Positions 9,634 to 18,773 of a DNA stretch of 64,000 bases are shown piece by piece. The stretch spans positions 468,304 through 532,303 of the forward strand of contig CAOSLI010000001.1 of the NCBI GenBank assembly GCA_948524275.1. Reading direction: 5' to 3'. The stretch comes from an uncultured Clostridia bacterium. Lineage in GTDB: Bacteria > Bacillota > Clostridia > TANB77 > CAG-508. Every line of letters starts with the position of its first letter. Position 1 is the stretch's first letter. Made by a program: the position numbers and the translations under genes. Under the pieces are notes generated by a model that was given only the letters and a program-made list of their open reading frames with translations, was not told where the DNA came from and ran no database searches.

Positions 9634-10842
9634 ATGAACAATAAAAAGCTAAACATATTTAATAAAATATATCCATTATATGCAGGGCTTTCAGCAGACC
9701 TATTGTTTTGGATTGCAATAGATACATTATTTTTAACAGTTGTAAAGGGTCTAGCGCCTGCTCAGATTTCCTTATTAACAAGTATTTCAACAATTACATG
9801 TATTGTATTACAATTACCTTTTCTTAAAATAATTAAGAAAATAGGAAATACTAATTCTGTAAGGCTGGGTTCTTTGATGCTTTTGCTATCAAGTGTTTTG
9901 CTGACATTTGGACCAAATTATATATTTATAGCCATTGGAAAGATATTTTACGAAATGTCATTTACTTTTCAAAATATGAATAGTGCAATACTTAAAAACA
10001 ATCTTGAAATTCAAAAAAGAGACAAAGATTTCATAAAAATAAAGACTCAGGCTAACACTGTTTATGCTATAGTTACAATGATTATATCATTTATAGCAAG
10101 TCCAATGTTCAATATAAATCATTATTTTCCAATGATTTGTTGCGTACTGTTTTGCTTAATATGTTTTGTACTATCTTTTAACATAATTGATTTTTCTAAA
10201 TTGGATAAAACAGATGTGAGTAAGAAGAAGGTTAAAATAAAATACAGCAAGATAGTAATTTCACTAATAATTTCTTATGCTTTGTTCTATCCAATTGTAA
10301 ATTCAGGACAATCAGAAGGAAAGCTATTTATACAACAACAATTACTATTAGACTTTAATGTGGAAACAACTGCTTTAATAATAGGATGGATACTCTCTGC
10401 TTCACGTATCATAAGAGTAATTTCAAACATTCTCTTTAATAAGATATATGATAAATATAAAGAAAAAGTAGGAGTAATGTTACCTGTATTGTTGGCTATC
10501 TCAATCATATTGATGATTGTAGGCTCGTTTATTGCAAATAATATAATTCTTAAGATTATAGTTATGAGCCTAGGGTATGTTATATTATTATTTATTAGAG
10601 ATCCATTTAAGGTATATAATCAAGAATTAGCTTTAAATAATGTAGACAAAGAACACCAACAATCATTATTAACATTACTAGAATTAGCGAGAAGAATTGT
10701 AAGAGCAATTATAAGTTTGAGTTTTACAGCTATACTTGTACACAACCCTATGATTGTAGTAATTGTTATACTTTTAATATTATCTATTTTAGAAATTATT
10801 GTAGGTATAAGATTATATAAAATGATTAAAGGAAAGAGGTAG
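9634..10842 (+). CDS. Major facilitator superfamily transporter
   Basis: A 402-residue membrane protein with about 12 hydrophobic helices in two halves, typical of MFS carriers. It starts with ATG 9634, AAAAGG about 9 bp before. The end is basic (YKMIKGKR). The stop is 2 bp from the start of the GH5 glycosidase, so the two are one operon, which suggests, but does not prove, uptake or export of a carbohydrate. Substrate unknown. Confidence 0.8.
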   Translation: MNNKKLNIFNKIYPLYAGLSADLLFWIAIDTLFLTVVKGLAPAQISLLTSISTITCIVLQLPFLKIIKKIGNTNSVRLGSLMLLLSSVLLTFGPNYIFIAIGKIFYEMSFTFQNMNSAILKNNLEIQKRDKDFIKIKTQANTVYAIVTMIISFIASPMFNINHYFPMICCVLFCLICFVLSFNIIDFSKLDKTDVSKKKVKIKYSKIVISLIISYALFYPIVNSGQSEGKLFIQQQLLLDFNVETTALIIGWILSASRIIRVISNILFNKIYDKYKEKVGVMLPVLLAISIILMIVGSFIANNIILKIIVMSLGYVILLFIRDPFKVYNQELALNNVDKEHQQSLLTLLELARRIVRAIISLSFTAILVHNPMIVVIVILLILSILEIIVGIRLYKMIKGKR

Positions 10843-10844
10843 AT

Positions 10845-12161
10845 ATGAAAAAAATATTATCAAGCATTATTACAATTATTTTAATAATGAATATATTTAA
10901 TGGAGTAGTGTGTGCAACAATTTCAGAAGAAAAAAATGTCAACATAAAAATAGGAGATGTAGACCAAAATGGGCAAATAGATGCACAGGATGCAGTTATG
11001 ATACTTAAATATGTTGCACATAACATTACACTTTCTGAAAAGGAATTAAAATTAGCCAATGTAGATGGAATTGGAAGTGTTGAAGCACAAGATGCGGTTA
11101 TGATCTTAAAATACATTGCTCATAATATAACAGAATTTCCAGAAGAGGCAATAGAAGAAAAAAATAATAAAACAGCAATGCAAGCAGTAAAAGAGATGAA
11201 AATAGGATGGAATTTAGGAAACACATTAGACTCTTGCGATTATCAAAAAAAGTATATAGGAGAAGAAAAAGCAATTGAGTATTACGAAACTGTATGGGGA
11301 AATCCAGTAACAACAAAAGAAATGATAAAAGAAATAAAAAACGCAGGATTTGAAAGTTTGAGAGTTCCAGTTACATATTATGACCATATAAAAGAAGATG
11401 GAACAATTGACGATAAATGGTTTAGAAGAGTAAAGGAAATTGTTCAATATGTTTTAGGCTATAACATGTATTGCATACTAGATGTACACCATGATACAGG
11501 GTTATGTCCTATTGGCTCATGGATTGTAACAGATTCTGATAAGTATGAAGAAAATGCAAGAAAATTAGAAACATTATGGACACAAATAGCAGAACAATTT
11601 AAAGATTATGATTATAAATTAGTATTTGAAGGATTTAATGAAATTGTAGATACTAACAAGAATTATGACTGGCAGACAGGATATTATAACACAATAAATG
11701 TAAATAAATTAAATCAAGTCTTTGTAGATACTGTAAGAAAAACTGGTGGAAAAAATAAAGACAGATTTTTAGCAGTTACAACATTTGGTGGCATAACAGA
11801 TGAACAAAAATTATCAACATTCATTATGCCAAAAGATAGTAGCGAAGACAAAATAATACTAGCATTACATGACTATGCGAATACAGAAAGTAATATCGAT
11901 AATTTTCTATCAAGAATAAAGAAATATTGTACAGATAAAAATATACCTGTAATATTGGATGAATTTGGAACAGAACAAACATATGCATCAGAAGAAAGAA
12001 GAGCAGAAATTGCAAAATATTATATAACTAGTGCTAAAAATATAGGTGTAACATGTTTTTGGTGGGATAATGGCAATAGTAGAGAATACATGTTATTAAA
12101 TAGAAGAAATCTAAGTTGGGAATATCCTAAAATTAAAGATGCTATGATAAATTGCTTTTAA
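10845..12161 (+). CDS. Secreted GH5 endoglucanase with N-terminal dockerin
   Basis: The 438-residue precursor has a signal peptide (about 1-25), then a type I dockerin (about 36-98) with two Ca-binding repeats, GDVDQNGQIDAQDAVMILKY and a degenerate NVDGIGSVEAQDAVMILKY. A GH5 catalytic barrel follows from GWNLGNTLD (about 124). GFNEI carries the likely acid/base Glu and VILDEFGTE the likely nucleophile. Function: cleavage of beta-1,4 glucans or related polysaccharides outside the cell, docked to a scaffoldin. The dockerin is N-terminal, whereas the C-terminus is usual. The gene is translationally close to the MFS gene and ends at a strong terminator. Confidence 0.9.
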   Translation: MKKILSSIITIILIMNIFNGVVCATISEEKNVNIKIGDVDQNGQIDAQDAVMILKYVAHNITLSEKELKLANVDGIGSVEAQDAVMILKYIAHNITEFPEEAIEEKNNKTAMQAVKEMKIGWNLGNTLDSCDYQKKYIGEEKAIEYYETVWGNPVTTKEMIKEIKNAGFESLRVPVTYYDHIKEDGTIDDKWFRRVKEIVQYVLGYNMYCILDVHHDTGLCPIGSWIVTDSDKYEENARKLETLWTQIAEQFKDYDYKLVFEGFNEIVDTNKNYDWQTGYYNTINVNKLNQVFVDTVRKTGGKNKDRFLAVTTFGGITDEQKLSTFIMPKDSSEDKIILALHDYANTESNIDNFLSRIKKYCTDKNIPVILDEFGTEQTYASEERRAEIAKYYITSAKNIGVTCFWWDNGNSREYMLLNRRNLSWEYPKIKDAMINCF

Positions 12162-12179
12162 AAATAATAAAACTTATTG

Positions 12180-12212
12180 GAAATCTACTATTTTATAATA
12201 GTAGATTTCTTT
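12180..12212 (+). terminator. Terminator after the GH5 gene
   Basis: The arms GAAATCTACTA and TAGTAGATTTC around TTTTATAA are followed by TTTC. Confidence 0.75.
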
Positions 12213-12254
12213 CACACTTAACTACAAAATTCATAATATAAATGGGTGATAAAA

Positions 12255-12774
12255 TTGAAAATTTTTAAAGAGTTATATGATGATGCAAAAAATATTATGA
12301 AAAAAGATCCTGCTGCTAGAAATATTTTTGAAGTTTTTATTTTGTATCCAGGCTTTCATATATTATTATTTCATAGATTGGCACATTTTTTATACAAGCA
12401 CAAATTATTATTTTTAGCTAGGTTAATATCGCAATTAGGGAGATTTTTTACAGGAATTGAAATTCATCCTGGTGCTACAATAGGAAGGAGACTTTTTATT
12501 GACCATGGAATGGGAATTGTAATAGGGGAGACAGCAACAATAGGAAATGACTGCACTATCTATCATAATTCTACATTAGGTGGAACAGGTAAAGATATAA
12601 ACAAGAGGCATCCTGATATTGGAGATAATGTTATGGTTGGAGCAGGAGCTAAAGTATTACGGTCCAATAAAAGTCGGAAATAATGTGAAGATTGGTGCAA
12701 ATGCTATTGTATTAAAAGATATTCCCAATAATTCTACAGTTGTTAGATGTAATGAAGTTATAAAGAGAACATAA
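12255..12774 (+). CDS. cysE: Serine O-acetyltransferase, with +1 frameshift at CGG
   Basis: CysE makes O-acetylserine from serine and acetyl-CoA, the first step of cysteine synthesis. The start TTG 12255 lies behind GGGTGAT; GTG 12246 is possible but lacks a binding site. The left-handed beta-helix hexapeptide motifs begin at [18 protein letters not shown], with the catalytic HG, then [11 protein letters not shown] and the loop [15 protein letters not shown]. Straight reading ends LRSNKSRK at 12683. The zero-frame codon at 12660-12662 is CGG; skipping the C gives [20 protein letters not shown] and the normal ending, with TAA at 12772-12774 (172 residues). The conserved Gly and remaining hexapeptides are all recovered, so this is among the clearest recoding cases. 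Confidence 0.92.
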
Positions 12775-12877
12775 ATACCTATGCGATTTCTTCATTTGGT
12801 TATTTATGATTGATAATTAAATATTATTATGATATGATAAATAAGAATATAATCTATTATACGAGAAAGGAATAAAT

Positions 12878-13981
12878 ATGTTTGATTTAGATGAGGCATT
12901 AAAAAATAACAATGAGCAAATAAAACGTATTACTGATATAGGCAATTCATTAAACGTATCCTTATTGGAAGAAGAATTAAGCAATTTAGAAAAACAAACC
13001 GAATCTCAAAACTTTTGGAACGACAGTGAAAATTCTGGAAAAGTTTTAGCGAGAATTTCTGAATTAAAAAAGAAAATATCTTCATATAAAACATTAGAAA
13101 AGGAAATAAATACTATTAAAGAAATGCTTGAGTTATTGCAAATTGAGGCAGATATAGACATAGAAAATGAATTAGATCATTTATTGGATACTGCTAATAA
13201 TAATTTAGACTCTTTGGAGATAGCTACACTCTTATCAGGTAAATACGACAAGAATAATGCTATTGTCACCATTCATCCTGGAGCTGGTGGAACAGAAGCT
13301 CAAGATTGGGCTGAAATGCTATATAGAATGTATACAAGATGGGGAGTAGCTAATAATTTTAAGATAGAAGAACTTGACTATTTAGATGGAGAAGAAGCTG
13401 GAATTAAGAGCGTTACTTTTCTAGTGTCTGGAGATTATGCTTATGGACATTTGAAATCGGAACATGGAGTACATAGATTAGTTAGAATTTCACCATTTGA
13501 CAGTGGCGGTAGACGTCACACTTCATTTGCTTCAATCGAAGTTCTTCCAGAAATTACAGATGATGCAAGCGTATACATTAACCCAGATGATATAAAAATG
13601 GATGTTTATAGAGCTTCTGGCGCAGGTGGACAACATATTAACAAAACATCTTCTGCAGTAAGACTTACTCATATTCCAACAGGTATTGTAGTAGCTTGCC
13701 AAACTGAAAGAAGTCAATTTCAAAACAAAGATACAGCTATGAAAATGCTTAAGTCTAAGCTAATAAATTTGAAAGAAAAAGAAAATAAAGAAACAATAGA
13801 AGATTTAAAAGGCATTCAAATGGATATTGCATGGGGTAGTCAAATTCGTTCATATGTATTTTGTCCATACACTTTAGTTAAAGATCACAGAACTAATTTT
13901 GAAGTAGGAGATGTACAAAAAGTAATGGACGGAGATTTAAACGGGTTTATATTTGAATATTTAAAGAATTTCAACCATTAG
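12878..13981 (+). CDS. prfB: Peptide chain release factor 2
   Basis: RF2 ends translation at UGA and UAA. The 367-residue frame is intact and starts at ATG 12878 behind GAAAGGA. It has the GGQ motif ([11 protein letters not shown], about 248) that triggers peptide release and an SPF-type stop-codon recognition motif ([14 protein letters not shown]). Many bacteria carry a programmed +1 shift at an in-frame UGA near codon 25 of prfB; this gene has none and reads through in one frame. That is notable in a window with many apparent +1 shifts at CGG. xerC follows after an intervening palindromic repeat. Confidence 0.95.
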   Translation: MFDLDEALKNNNEQIKRITDIGNSLNVSLLEEELSNLEKQTESQNFWNDSENSGKVLARISELKKKISSYKTLEKEINTIKEMLELLQIEADIDIENELDHLLDTANNNLDSLEIATLLSGKYDKNNAIVTIHPGAGGTEAQDWAEMLYRMYTRWGVANNFKIEELDYLDGEEAGIKSVTFLVSGDYAYGHLKSEHGVHRLVRISPFDSGGRRHTSFASIEVLPEITDDASVYINPDDIKMDVYRASGAGGQHINKTSSAVRLTHIPTGIVVACQTERSQFQNKDTAMKMLKSKLINLKEKENKETIEDLKGIQMDIAWGSQIRSYVFCPYTLVKDHRTNFEVGDVQKVMDGDLNGFIFEYLKNFNH

Positions 13982-14035
13982 GGACGCGCACTTTTGGTTG
14001 ACCACTATTATACGTCCCCTTTGGTTGATTAATTT
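13980..14035 (+). repeat. Intercistronic palindromic repeat, copy A
   Basis: G/C-rich for this genome, it begins with AGGGACGCGCACTTTTGG, passes TTGACCA and ends ACGTCCCCTTTGGTTGA. It starts at the prfB stop and lies between prfB and xerC. It shares the ACTTTTGGT, GTCCCC and TTGGTTGA elements with copies near 30.8, 40.9 and 60.9 kb. Confidence 0.7.
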
Positions 14036-14051
14036 TTATAAGGAGGAAAAT

Positions 14052-15083
14052 ATGATTAGAACTGAAGAAAATCCACAATTTTTAAATTCATTTCTTCAAT
14101 ATTGCATTGCATATCAGAATAAATCACAGAATTCTGCAGAGCAATATAATAGTGATTTAAATTCATTTTTACGATATATGAAATATCATTTTCATATGAC
14201 AGATGAGCAGGACTTTTCTAAAATAGTTATTTCTGATTTTACAGCTGATGATTTAGAAAAAATCACTCAAGATGATATTCATCAATATATTTCTTATTTA
14301 GCTATAAATAGAAAATGTAACGCTGCTACTTGCGCAAGAAGGATTTCAACCATTAGAATTTTCTTTAAATACTTAAGCTTAACTACAAAAACTATAAAGA
14401 ACAATCCAGCACAGAATTTAGAAACTCCTAAACTAAATAAAAGATTGCCTAAATATTTAACATTAGAAGATAGTCAAAAGCTTTTAGATGAGGCATCAAA
14501 CGATGAAGCTAATTCTAATAAAGAAAGAGATCTTGCAATAATTACTTTATTCTTAAATTGTGGCTTACGTTTATCAGAATTAGTTGGAATAAATATCTCT
14601 GATATAAGATTTGATGAATGCAAAATGACAGTTATAGGGAAGGGAAATAAAGAAAGGACAATATACTTAAATAAATCTTGTATGGAAGCGATAAATAGAT
14701 ATTTAGCAGTTAGACCTAATAATGCAAAAAAAGACGCCAAAAATTCAGACAAGGCCTTATTCTTAAGCAAGCAAAGACAAAGAATAAGCAAAAGAATGGT
14801 AGAAACTATTGTTGCTAATTCACTTAATAAAGCAGGCTTAGATGCTAGTAAATATTCTACTCATAAACTAAGACATACTGCTGCAACTCTTATGTATCAG
14901 TATGGACAAGTAGATATTAGGGCTTTGCAAGAATTGCTTGGACATCAAAGCATTTCCACAACTGAAATATATACTCATGTTAACAATGAACAAGTAAAAG
15001 AAGCTGTTGAATCAAATCCATTAGCTAATTACTTAAAAAGGCATAACACTGAAACGAAGCTGTCGAATGTAAATAATGATTAA
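14052..15083 (+). CDS. Tyrosine recombinase of the XerC/XerD type
   Basis: Site-specific recombinase, 343 residues, started at ATG 14052 behind AAGGAGGA. The N-terminal SAM-like DNA-binding domain spans about 1-130. Catalytic residues are visible in order: Arg in CGLRLSELVG, Lys in IGKGNKER, His-x-x-Arg in HKLRHTAATL, His in LLGHQSIST, and Tyr in TEIYTHV. Length and motifs fit the chromosomal dimer-resolving Xer family, and the housekeeping setting beside prfB argues for that rather than a mobile-element integrase. Which Xer it corresponds to (XerA, C or D) cannot be told here. Confidence 0.88.
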   Translation: MIRTEENPQFLNSFLQYCIAYQNKSQNSAEQYNSDLNSFLRYMKYHFHMTDEQDFSKIVISDFTADDLEKITQDDIHQYISYLAINRKCNAATCARRISTIRIFFKYLSLTTKTIKNNPAQNLETPKLNKRLPKYLTLEDSQKLLDEASNDEANSNKERDLAIITLFLNCGLRLSELVGINISDIRFDECKMTVIGKGNKERTIYLNKSCMEAINRYLAVRPNNAKKDAKNSDKALFLSKQRQRISKRMVETIVANSLNKAGLDASKYSTHKLRHTAATLMYQYGQVDIRALQELLGHQSISTTEIYTHVNNEQVKEAVESNPLANYLKRHNTETKLSNVNND

Positions 15084-15113
15084 TAGAGTAATTATGATAA
15101 AAATATTAAAGCC

Positions 15114-15166
15114 AAGTCTCCTTTTCTTAAGAAATAACATACAATATTCTTAAGAAGAGGAGATTT
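15114..15166 (+). promoter_or_regulatory. Hairpin sequestering the ribosome binding site of spoVFB
   Basis: Arm 15114-15133 (AAGTCTCCTTTTCTTAAGAA) pairs over 20 bp, with only G-U wobbles as imperfections, with 15147-15166 (TTCTTAAGAAGAGGAGATTT). The second arm contains the AGAGGAG ribosome binding site and ends directly at the ATG at 15167. In an RNA starting upstream, translation of spoVFB should be blocked; a start inside the hairpin would relieve this. Confidence 0.75.
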
Positions 15167-15745
15167 ATGATTTTAGATAATATGAATATAGGATTTGCAA
15201 TTACAGGAGCCTTTGAGACTTTTGATAAGATTATTCCAAAAATGAAGGAATTAGTAGAGCAGGGAGCAAATGTCTACCCAATACTCTCTTTTAATGCACT
15301 TAATTTAGATACGAGATTTGGAGATGCTAATGAATACATAGCACAAATTAAAAGTATATCTAATAGAAAAATAATTACTACAATTCAAGAGGCTGAATTT
15401 CTTATAAATAAAGATATGATAGATATTATGGTTATTGCACCTGCAACAGGGAATACAATAGCAAAAATTACTCATGGTATAAGTGATACTCCTGTAACTG
15501 TAGCTGCTAAACTAAGTTCTAGAAACAATAAGCCTATTGTAATTGGTTTATATGCAAGCGACGGACTAAGTACAAATGCTTCTAACATTGGAATGCTTTT
15601 AAATAGAAAGAATATTTATTTTATTCCGTTTAGACAAAGCAATCCAATTACAAAACCGTTTTCAATTGCATTTGATATAGAATCTATTGTGGGTACTATA
15701 AAAATGGCAATAGATGGAGAACAAATACAACCAATATTAATGTAA
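15167..15745 (+). CDS. spoVFB: Dipicolinate synthase subunit B
   Basis: A 192-residue flavoprotein-fold (DfpA-like) protein needed to make dipicolinic acid, the calcium chelator of the spore core, in the mother cell. Features are the nucleotide-binding start GFAITGAFETF, the PATGNT motif (about 103) and AKLSSRNNKPIVIGLYASDG. It starts at ATG 15167, directly after a stem that buries the ribosome binding site. The partner subunit A gene (spoVFA) is not next to it in this window, unlike in Bacillus. A hairpin terminator shared with the convergent gene follows. Confidence 0.9.
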   Translation: MILDNMNIGFAITGAFETFDKIIPKMKELVEQGANVYPILSFNALNLDTRFGDANEYIAQIKSISNRKIITTIQEAEFLINKDMIDIMVIAPATGNTIAKITHGISDTPVTVAAKLSSRNNKPIVIGLYASDGLSTNASNIGMLLNRKNIYFIPFRQSNPITKPFSIAFDIESIVGTIKMAIDGEQIQPILM

Positions 15746-15749
15746 ATAA

Positions 15750-15776
15750 AAAGAGTCATATTCAATATGACTCTTC
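15750..15776. terminator. Bidirectional terminator between spoVFB and the HdeD-like gene
   Basis: The arms AAGAGTCATATT and AATATGACTCTT enclose a one-base loop, with A-rich and T-rich flanks. It can serve both converging genes. Confidence 0.75.
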
Positions 15777-15804
15777 TATAATTATATGCCTTTATTAAAA
15801 AGCA

Positions 15805-16398
15805 TTATTTACTTTTCTCTACTACTTTTATATGAGATTTCTTTGTTTTTTTACTAGTATCTCCAACTTGACTTAAAATATAGAAGTCATCATATATTTC
15901 AATAAGTTGTGTAAACATTAAAATTGCACCTGTAAATTGAATAAGTACTTCAACTGATTCAAAAGGCTTTACAATTAACACTACACCTAATATAGTTGAA
16001 ACAAATGAAATTACTAACATTATAATCCAATGTGCATTTCTAACATCACGAATGTTAAATGCTGTTTGGATTTTTAGTACACTTTCAATCAATATCCATA
16101 TTCCAACTATAACTGCTAAAGTTTGTGTTACTGCATGTACATTATTAACTATAACAAATCCAGAAATTATATATAGTATAGATTGCGCTAGCTCATAACT
16201 AAAAAACCTGTATTGATCTTCAATTGAAAAATAGGCTATAAAATGTATTAGACCAGATACTATTAAAATAGTACCAAAAACTAAAAATAATGCTCCAACA
16301 GTATCTAATGGCTTAACCATCATAAATATGGCTGGAAATAACAATAATATTGATACAAATATTGAATACTTGCTCATTTTTCTAATATATTCTTCCAT
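15805..16398 (-). CDS. HdeD-family (DUF308) membrane protein
   Basis: A 197-residue integral membrane protein with about six hydrophobic helices in short-loop hairpins, including internally similar segments (FLVFGTILIVSGLIHFI and VIVGIWILIESVL), the hallmark of DUF308. It starts at ATG 16398 behind AAGGAGGA; a longer frame upstream lacks a binding site. The cytoplasmic tail is Lys/Ser-rich. In enteric bacteria HdeD is linked to acid resistance, but the role in Clostridia is unknown. Confidence 0.75.
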   Translation of the reverse strand: MEEYIRKMSKYSIFVSILLLFPAIFMMVKPLDTVGALFLVFGTILIVSGLIHFIAYFSIEDQYRFFSYELAQSILYIISGFVIVNNVHAVTQTLAVIVGIWILIESVLKIQTAFNIRDVRNAHWIIMLVISFVSTILGVVLIVKPFESVEVLIQFTGAILMFTQLIEIYDDFYILSQVGDTSKKTKKSHIKVVEKSK

Positions 16399-16509
16399 AA
16401 AAATCCTCCTTAGTTTATTTAATAACAATATAATATCATATTAGATATTTTTTGTTAATACTTTTTATTTTACATTTTTGTTACATAATATATCTATTTT
16501 TCTTACTAG

Positions 16510-16538
16510 TTGTGTTTGTTTTAAAACTATGATATAAT
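16510..16538 (+). promoter_or_regulatory. Promoter of the M50 protease cassette
   Basis: TTGTGT (16510-16515) and TATAAT (16533-16538) with a 17-bp spacer. A small hairpin (GCAAC/GTTGT) lies in the leader. Confidence 0.65.
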
Positions 16539-16596
16539 GGGCTTGCAACAATTTCGTTGTAAATCCATATTTTCTGTAGTTTTAGGGAGGAGAACT

Positions 16597-17328
16597 ATGA
16601 GTATTTTGATAACAATATGTATTCTTTTGGTATCAATAATGATACACGAAGCAGGTCACTTCTTGGCGGGCAAAATGTTCAATTATGCAATAGATGAATT
16701 TTCTATTGGTTTTGGTCCCAAACTTATGCAAAAGAATAAGAATGGAACGGCATATACCATAAGGCTTTTACCAATAGGGGGTTATGTATCATTTGCTGAA
16801 GAAAGTAAAACCAAACGGTGCTTATCAAATCAAAGCCTGATAAAATTTGTAGTACTGATAATGGGAGTAGTATTTAATTTGCTGCTTTCAATATTGTGTT
16901 TTTCAATTGTTTATATGATGGTAGGATATGATTTCTTTCCGGCTATATCTGAAGGTATACGTTGGATAGGAAATATTATATCTAATTTGTTTAATTCACC
17001 AAGTCAATTGGTGTCTGTAGATAGTTATGGTTCTATAGTTTTGTTAGCAAACACAGTTAATCAAGCTATGGATATAGTGAGTAATTTCAAGCAATTAGTA
17101 GCTCTTATATTAATTGTCGGAGCTCTTTTAAATCTAAGTTTAGCTATATTTAACCTGTTTCCATTACCCATATTGGATGGTGGTCAAATAATAATAAATG
17201 CAGTTGAACTAATTATAAAAAGGAGTATTCCTCAACGTATAAAGGTGATAGTTAATTCTATTTGCTGGTTACTGATAATGGCACTGGGAATCTTTTTGAT
17301 TGTACGAGACGTTATAAACTGGGTATAA
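16597..17328 (+). CDS. Site-2-type zinc metalloprotease (M50 family)
   Basis: A 243-residue membrane protease that would cut within membrane helices. The zinc motif HEAGH lies in the first helix (about 17-21), and the second motif LPILDGGQ (about 206) supplies the third ligand. Four hydrophobic helices are visible; no PDZ domain, so it is shorter than RseP. It starts at ATG 16597 behind GGGAGGAG. It has its own promoter and terminator. Codon use differs from neighbours (GGC, CCC, CGT, CAC are more frequent), and codon 74 is a zero-frame CGG where a +1 shift would reach TGA within nine codons, so here CGG must be read in frame. Likely acquired. Confidence 0.85.
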   Translation: MSILITICILLVSIMIHEAGHFLAGKMFNYAIDEFSIGFGPKLMQKNKNGTAYTIRLLPIGGYVSFAEESKTKRCLSNQSLIKFVVLIMGVVFNLLLSILCFSIVYMMVGYDFFPAISEGIRWIGNIISNLFNSPSQLVSVDSYGSIVLLANTVNQAMDIVSNFKQLVALILIVGALLNLSLAIFNLFPLPILDGGQIIINAVELIIKRSIPQRIKVIVNSICWLLIMALGIFLIVRDVINWV

Positions 17329-17353
17329 TTACTTTACGGAAAATATGGAAGAG

Positions 17354-17388
17354 AAGGAGAACATTCTGGTGTTCTCCTTATTATAATG
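17354..17388 (+). terminator. Terminator of the M50 cassette
   Basis: The arms AAGGAGAACA and TGTTCTCCTT around TTCTGG are followed by ATTATAAT. Confidence 0.7.
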
Positions 17389-17399
17389 TACATAGTAAA

Positions 17400-17427
17400 A
17401 GGAGCACCCCCAATTGAGGATGCTCCT
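17400..17427 (-). terminator. Terminator of the downstream minus-strand cassette
   Basis: The arms AGGAGCA and TGCTCCT are followed on the minus strand by TTTTACTA. Confidence 0.65.
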
Positions 17428-17473
17428 ATCAAAATTCATGCATCAGAATTTAAAAAGCAAGTTTTAAATTTTG

Positions 17474-18397
17474 TTATTGGTTAAGCATATAGCTAATAAT
17501 TCGCTGCTTTATTTTTTTGATGCAAATGTTTAAATGAGTAATCATGACGTCGATTTGCTCATCAGTTGCAGGTGCAGCCTGTTTCTCGCGGTAAGTTCGC
17601 CATGCCAATCCGGTCTTTAAACTAATTCTTAGGTCAATGTCATCGGGATGCCCAAATGTAGTTCTATCTGCATTGAAATCAAGATAGATTACTTCATCAT
17701 CATCTTTACAATAATGTATCATGTTGATGTAGCAATTTTTCCTGTTCCTATGAGCAGAAACCTCAGCATTATAGGCCCAACCATCTGAGTCATTATCATA
17801 CTTAATTTGAGCCGACCTGCCTTTTACAGTAAGAAAGGCACAAACATTCTCAGAAGTGCGAGTTGCAAGTGAAAATTTTAAATTATCAAGATACTCAATG
17901 GGCTCCTTGATATTAAGCGAGCTGTTACCAAAAGGATTTACGAGGCTATCGAGTTCAGAAATCTTTTTGCAAAGTTTCTTCATTTTAGACGATTTAGTCT
18001 TGCTATCAAAAACCTCAATATTGTGCTGAATTGCTGAACAATCCAGCAATTTTTTGTATGTTTCGTTAGCTAGATTGTTAACCAGCTCTTTACTGTATTT
18101 GCCCTCGAGCATTGCAGCAAGTGTCAGTATACCTTTGACTGAGTGAATTTCACCATACCAAAAGTTGTCTCTACCAGGATGCTTTTCTCCAAACTCGGAC
18201 ATTGCCTGATTCATTATCTCTTCAGAGACTTCACATCCCCGTGGAACAATGTAATACGAACCAGAATGAAGAAATTCGACATCTCCAACAGCAAAGCAGG
18301 GAACAGAGAAACTATACCTTGTACCATTTTCGTCAGGCAATCTCTTAGCTCCATATATTTCCATTGCCGCCTGAAATTCTGCAATTGTAATACCCAT
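17474..18397 (-). CDS. Unknown protein, foreign-looking single-gene cassette
   Basis: A 307-residue soluble protein starting at ATG 18397 behind AAGGAGG. I recognise no family. It has mixed alpha/beta character, several Cys, and a C-terminal helical Lys-rich end. Codon use is clearly richer in G+C than in neighbours, and one zero-frame CGG is present (codon 53, 18239-18241); shifting there would meet a stop after eight codons, so it is read in frame. An upstream -10 box TATAAT with a TTGCTA at 17 bp, and a hairpin terminator, make it a self-contained unit. Together with the adjacent M50 gene it suggests horizontal gain. Confidence 0.7.
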   Translation of the reverse strand: MGITIAEFQAAMEIYGAKRLPDENGTRYSFSVPCFAVGDVEFLHSGSYYIVPRGCEVSEEIMNQAMSEFGEKHPGRDNFWYGEIHSVKGILTLAAMLEGKYSKELVNNLANETYKKLLDCSAIQHNIEVFDSKTKSSKMKKLCKKISELDSLVNPFGNSSLNIKEPIEYLDNLKFSLATRTSENVCAFLTVKGRSAQIKYDNDSDGWAYNAEVSAHRNRKNCYINMIHYCKDDDEVIYLDFNADRTTFGHPDDIDLRISLKTGLAWRTYREKQAAPATDEQIDVMITHLNICIKKIKQRIISYMLNQ

Positions 18398-18582
18398 TTG
18401 ATTACCTCCTTAGTAATTATGAATTTTGAGTTATGCATTGCATAATTCTCATTATAACAGATTTTATGTAAAATAGCAATATTAGTACTTCATTTAAATT
18501 TGATAAATTTATTGACGAAAAAACATTAAATAATTTACTGAAAGTATAGACATTTAAAATATAATGATATAAAATACTAACC

Positions 18583-18622
18583 ATAGGAAAGATGAAGAGC
18601 GGATGTGTGTGTTACCTCTAAT
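18583..18622 (+). repeat. Left arm of the inverted repeat around the small-toxin locus
   Basis: This starts ATAGGAAAGA and ends GTTACCTC. It is an imperfect inverted copy of 18822-18860, with the two ends matching. The predicted toxin mRNA starts at this arm, so the mRNA 5' end could pair with its own 3' end or with the antisense RNA. Confidence 0.65.
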
Positions 18623-18659
18623 CCTTGATTACTTATCAAGAGAGAGGGGGCGAGGCTTT

Positions 18660-18773
18660 ATGATGTTGAATGTATTTCTAGTCCTTTTAGTAGGATTAAT
18701 GATCTCCTCAACCATAAATGTTGCCCTGCTATGTATTATATACATACAATGGGTTAACAATAACATAAAATAA
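18660..18773 (+). CDS. Small hydrophobic peptide, candidate type I toxin
   Basis: A 37-residue peptide starting MMLNVFLVLLVGLMISSTIN, with one membrane helix and a short polar tail (QWVNNNIK), behind a G-rich binding site (GGGGGCGAGG). A promoter TAGACA-17-TAAAAT points at 18583. At the other end, TTGACT-18-TATAAT on the minus strand starts a convergent RNA overlapping the peptide's stop codon and 3' end. Length, single helix and the overlapping antisense RNA match type I toxin-antitoxin loci of Firmicutes (TxpA/RatA-like layout); these toxins insert in the cell's own membrane. The sequence family is not one I can name. Confidence 0.65.
   Translation: MMLNVFLVLLVGLMISSTINVALLCIIYIQWVNNNIK

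Noticed and set aside
16816..16818. CGG shift site in the M50 protease gene
   Set aside because: The +1 frame meets TGA within nine codons, while the zero frame continues as a proper membrane protease.
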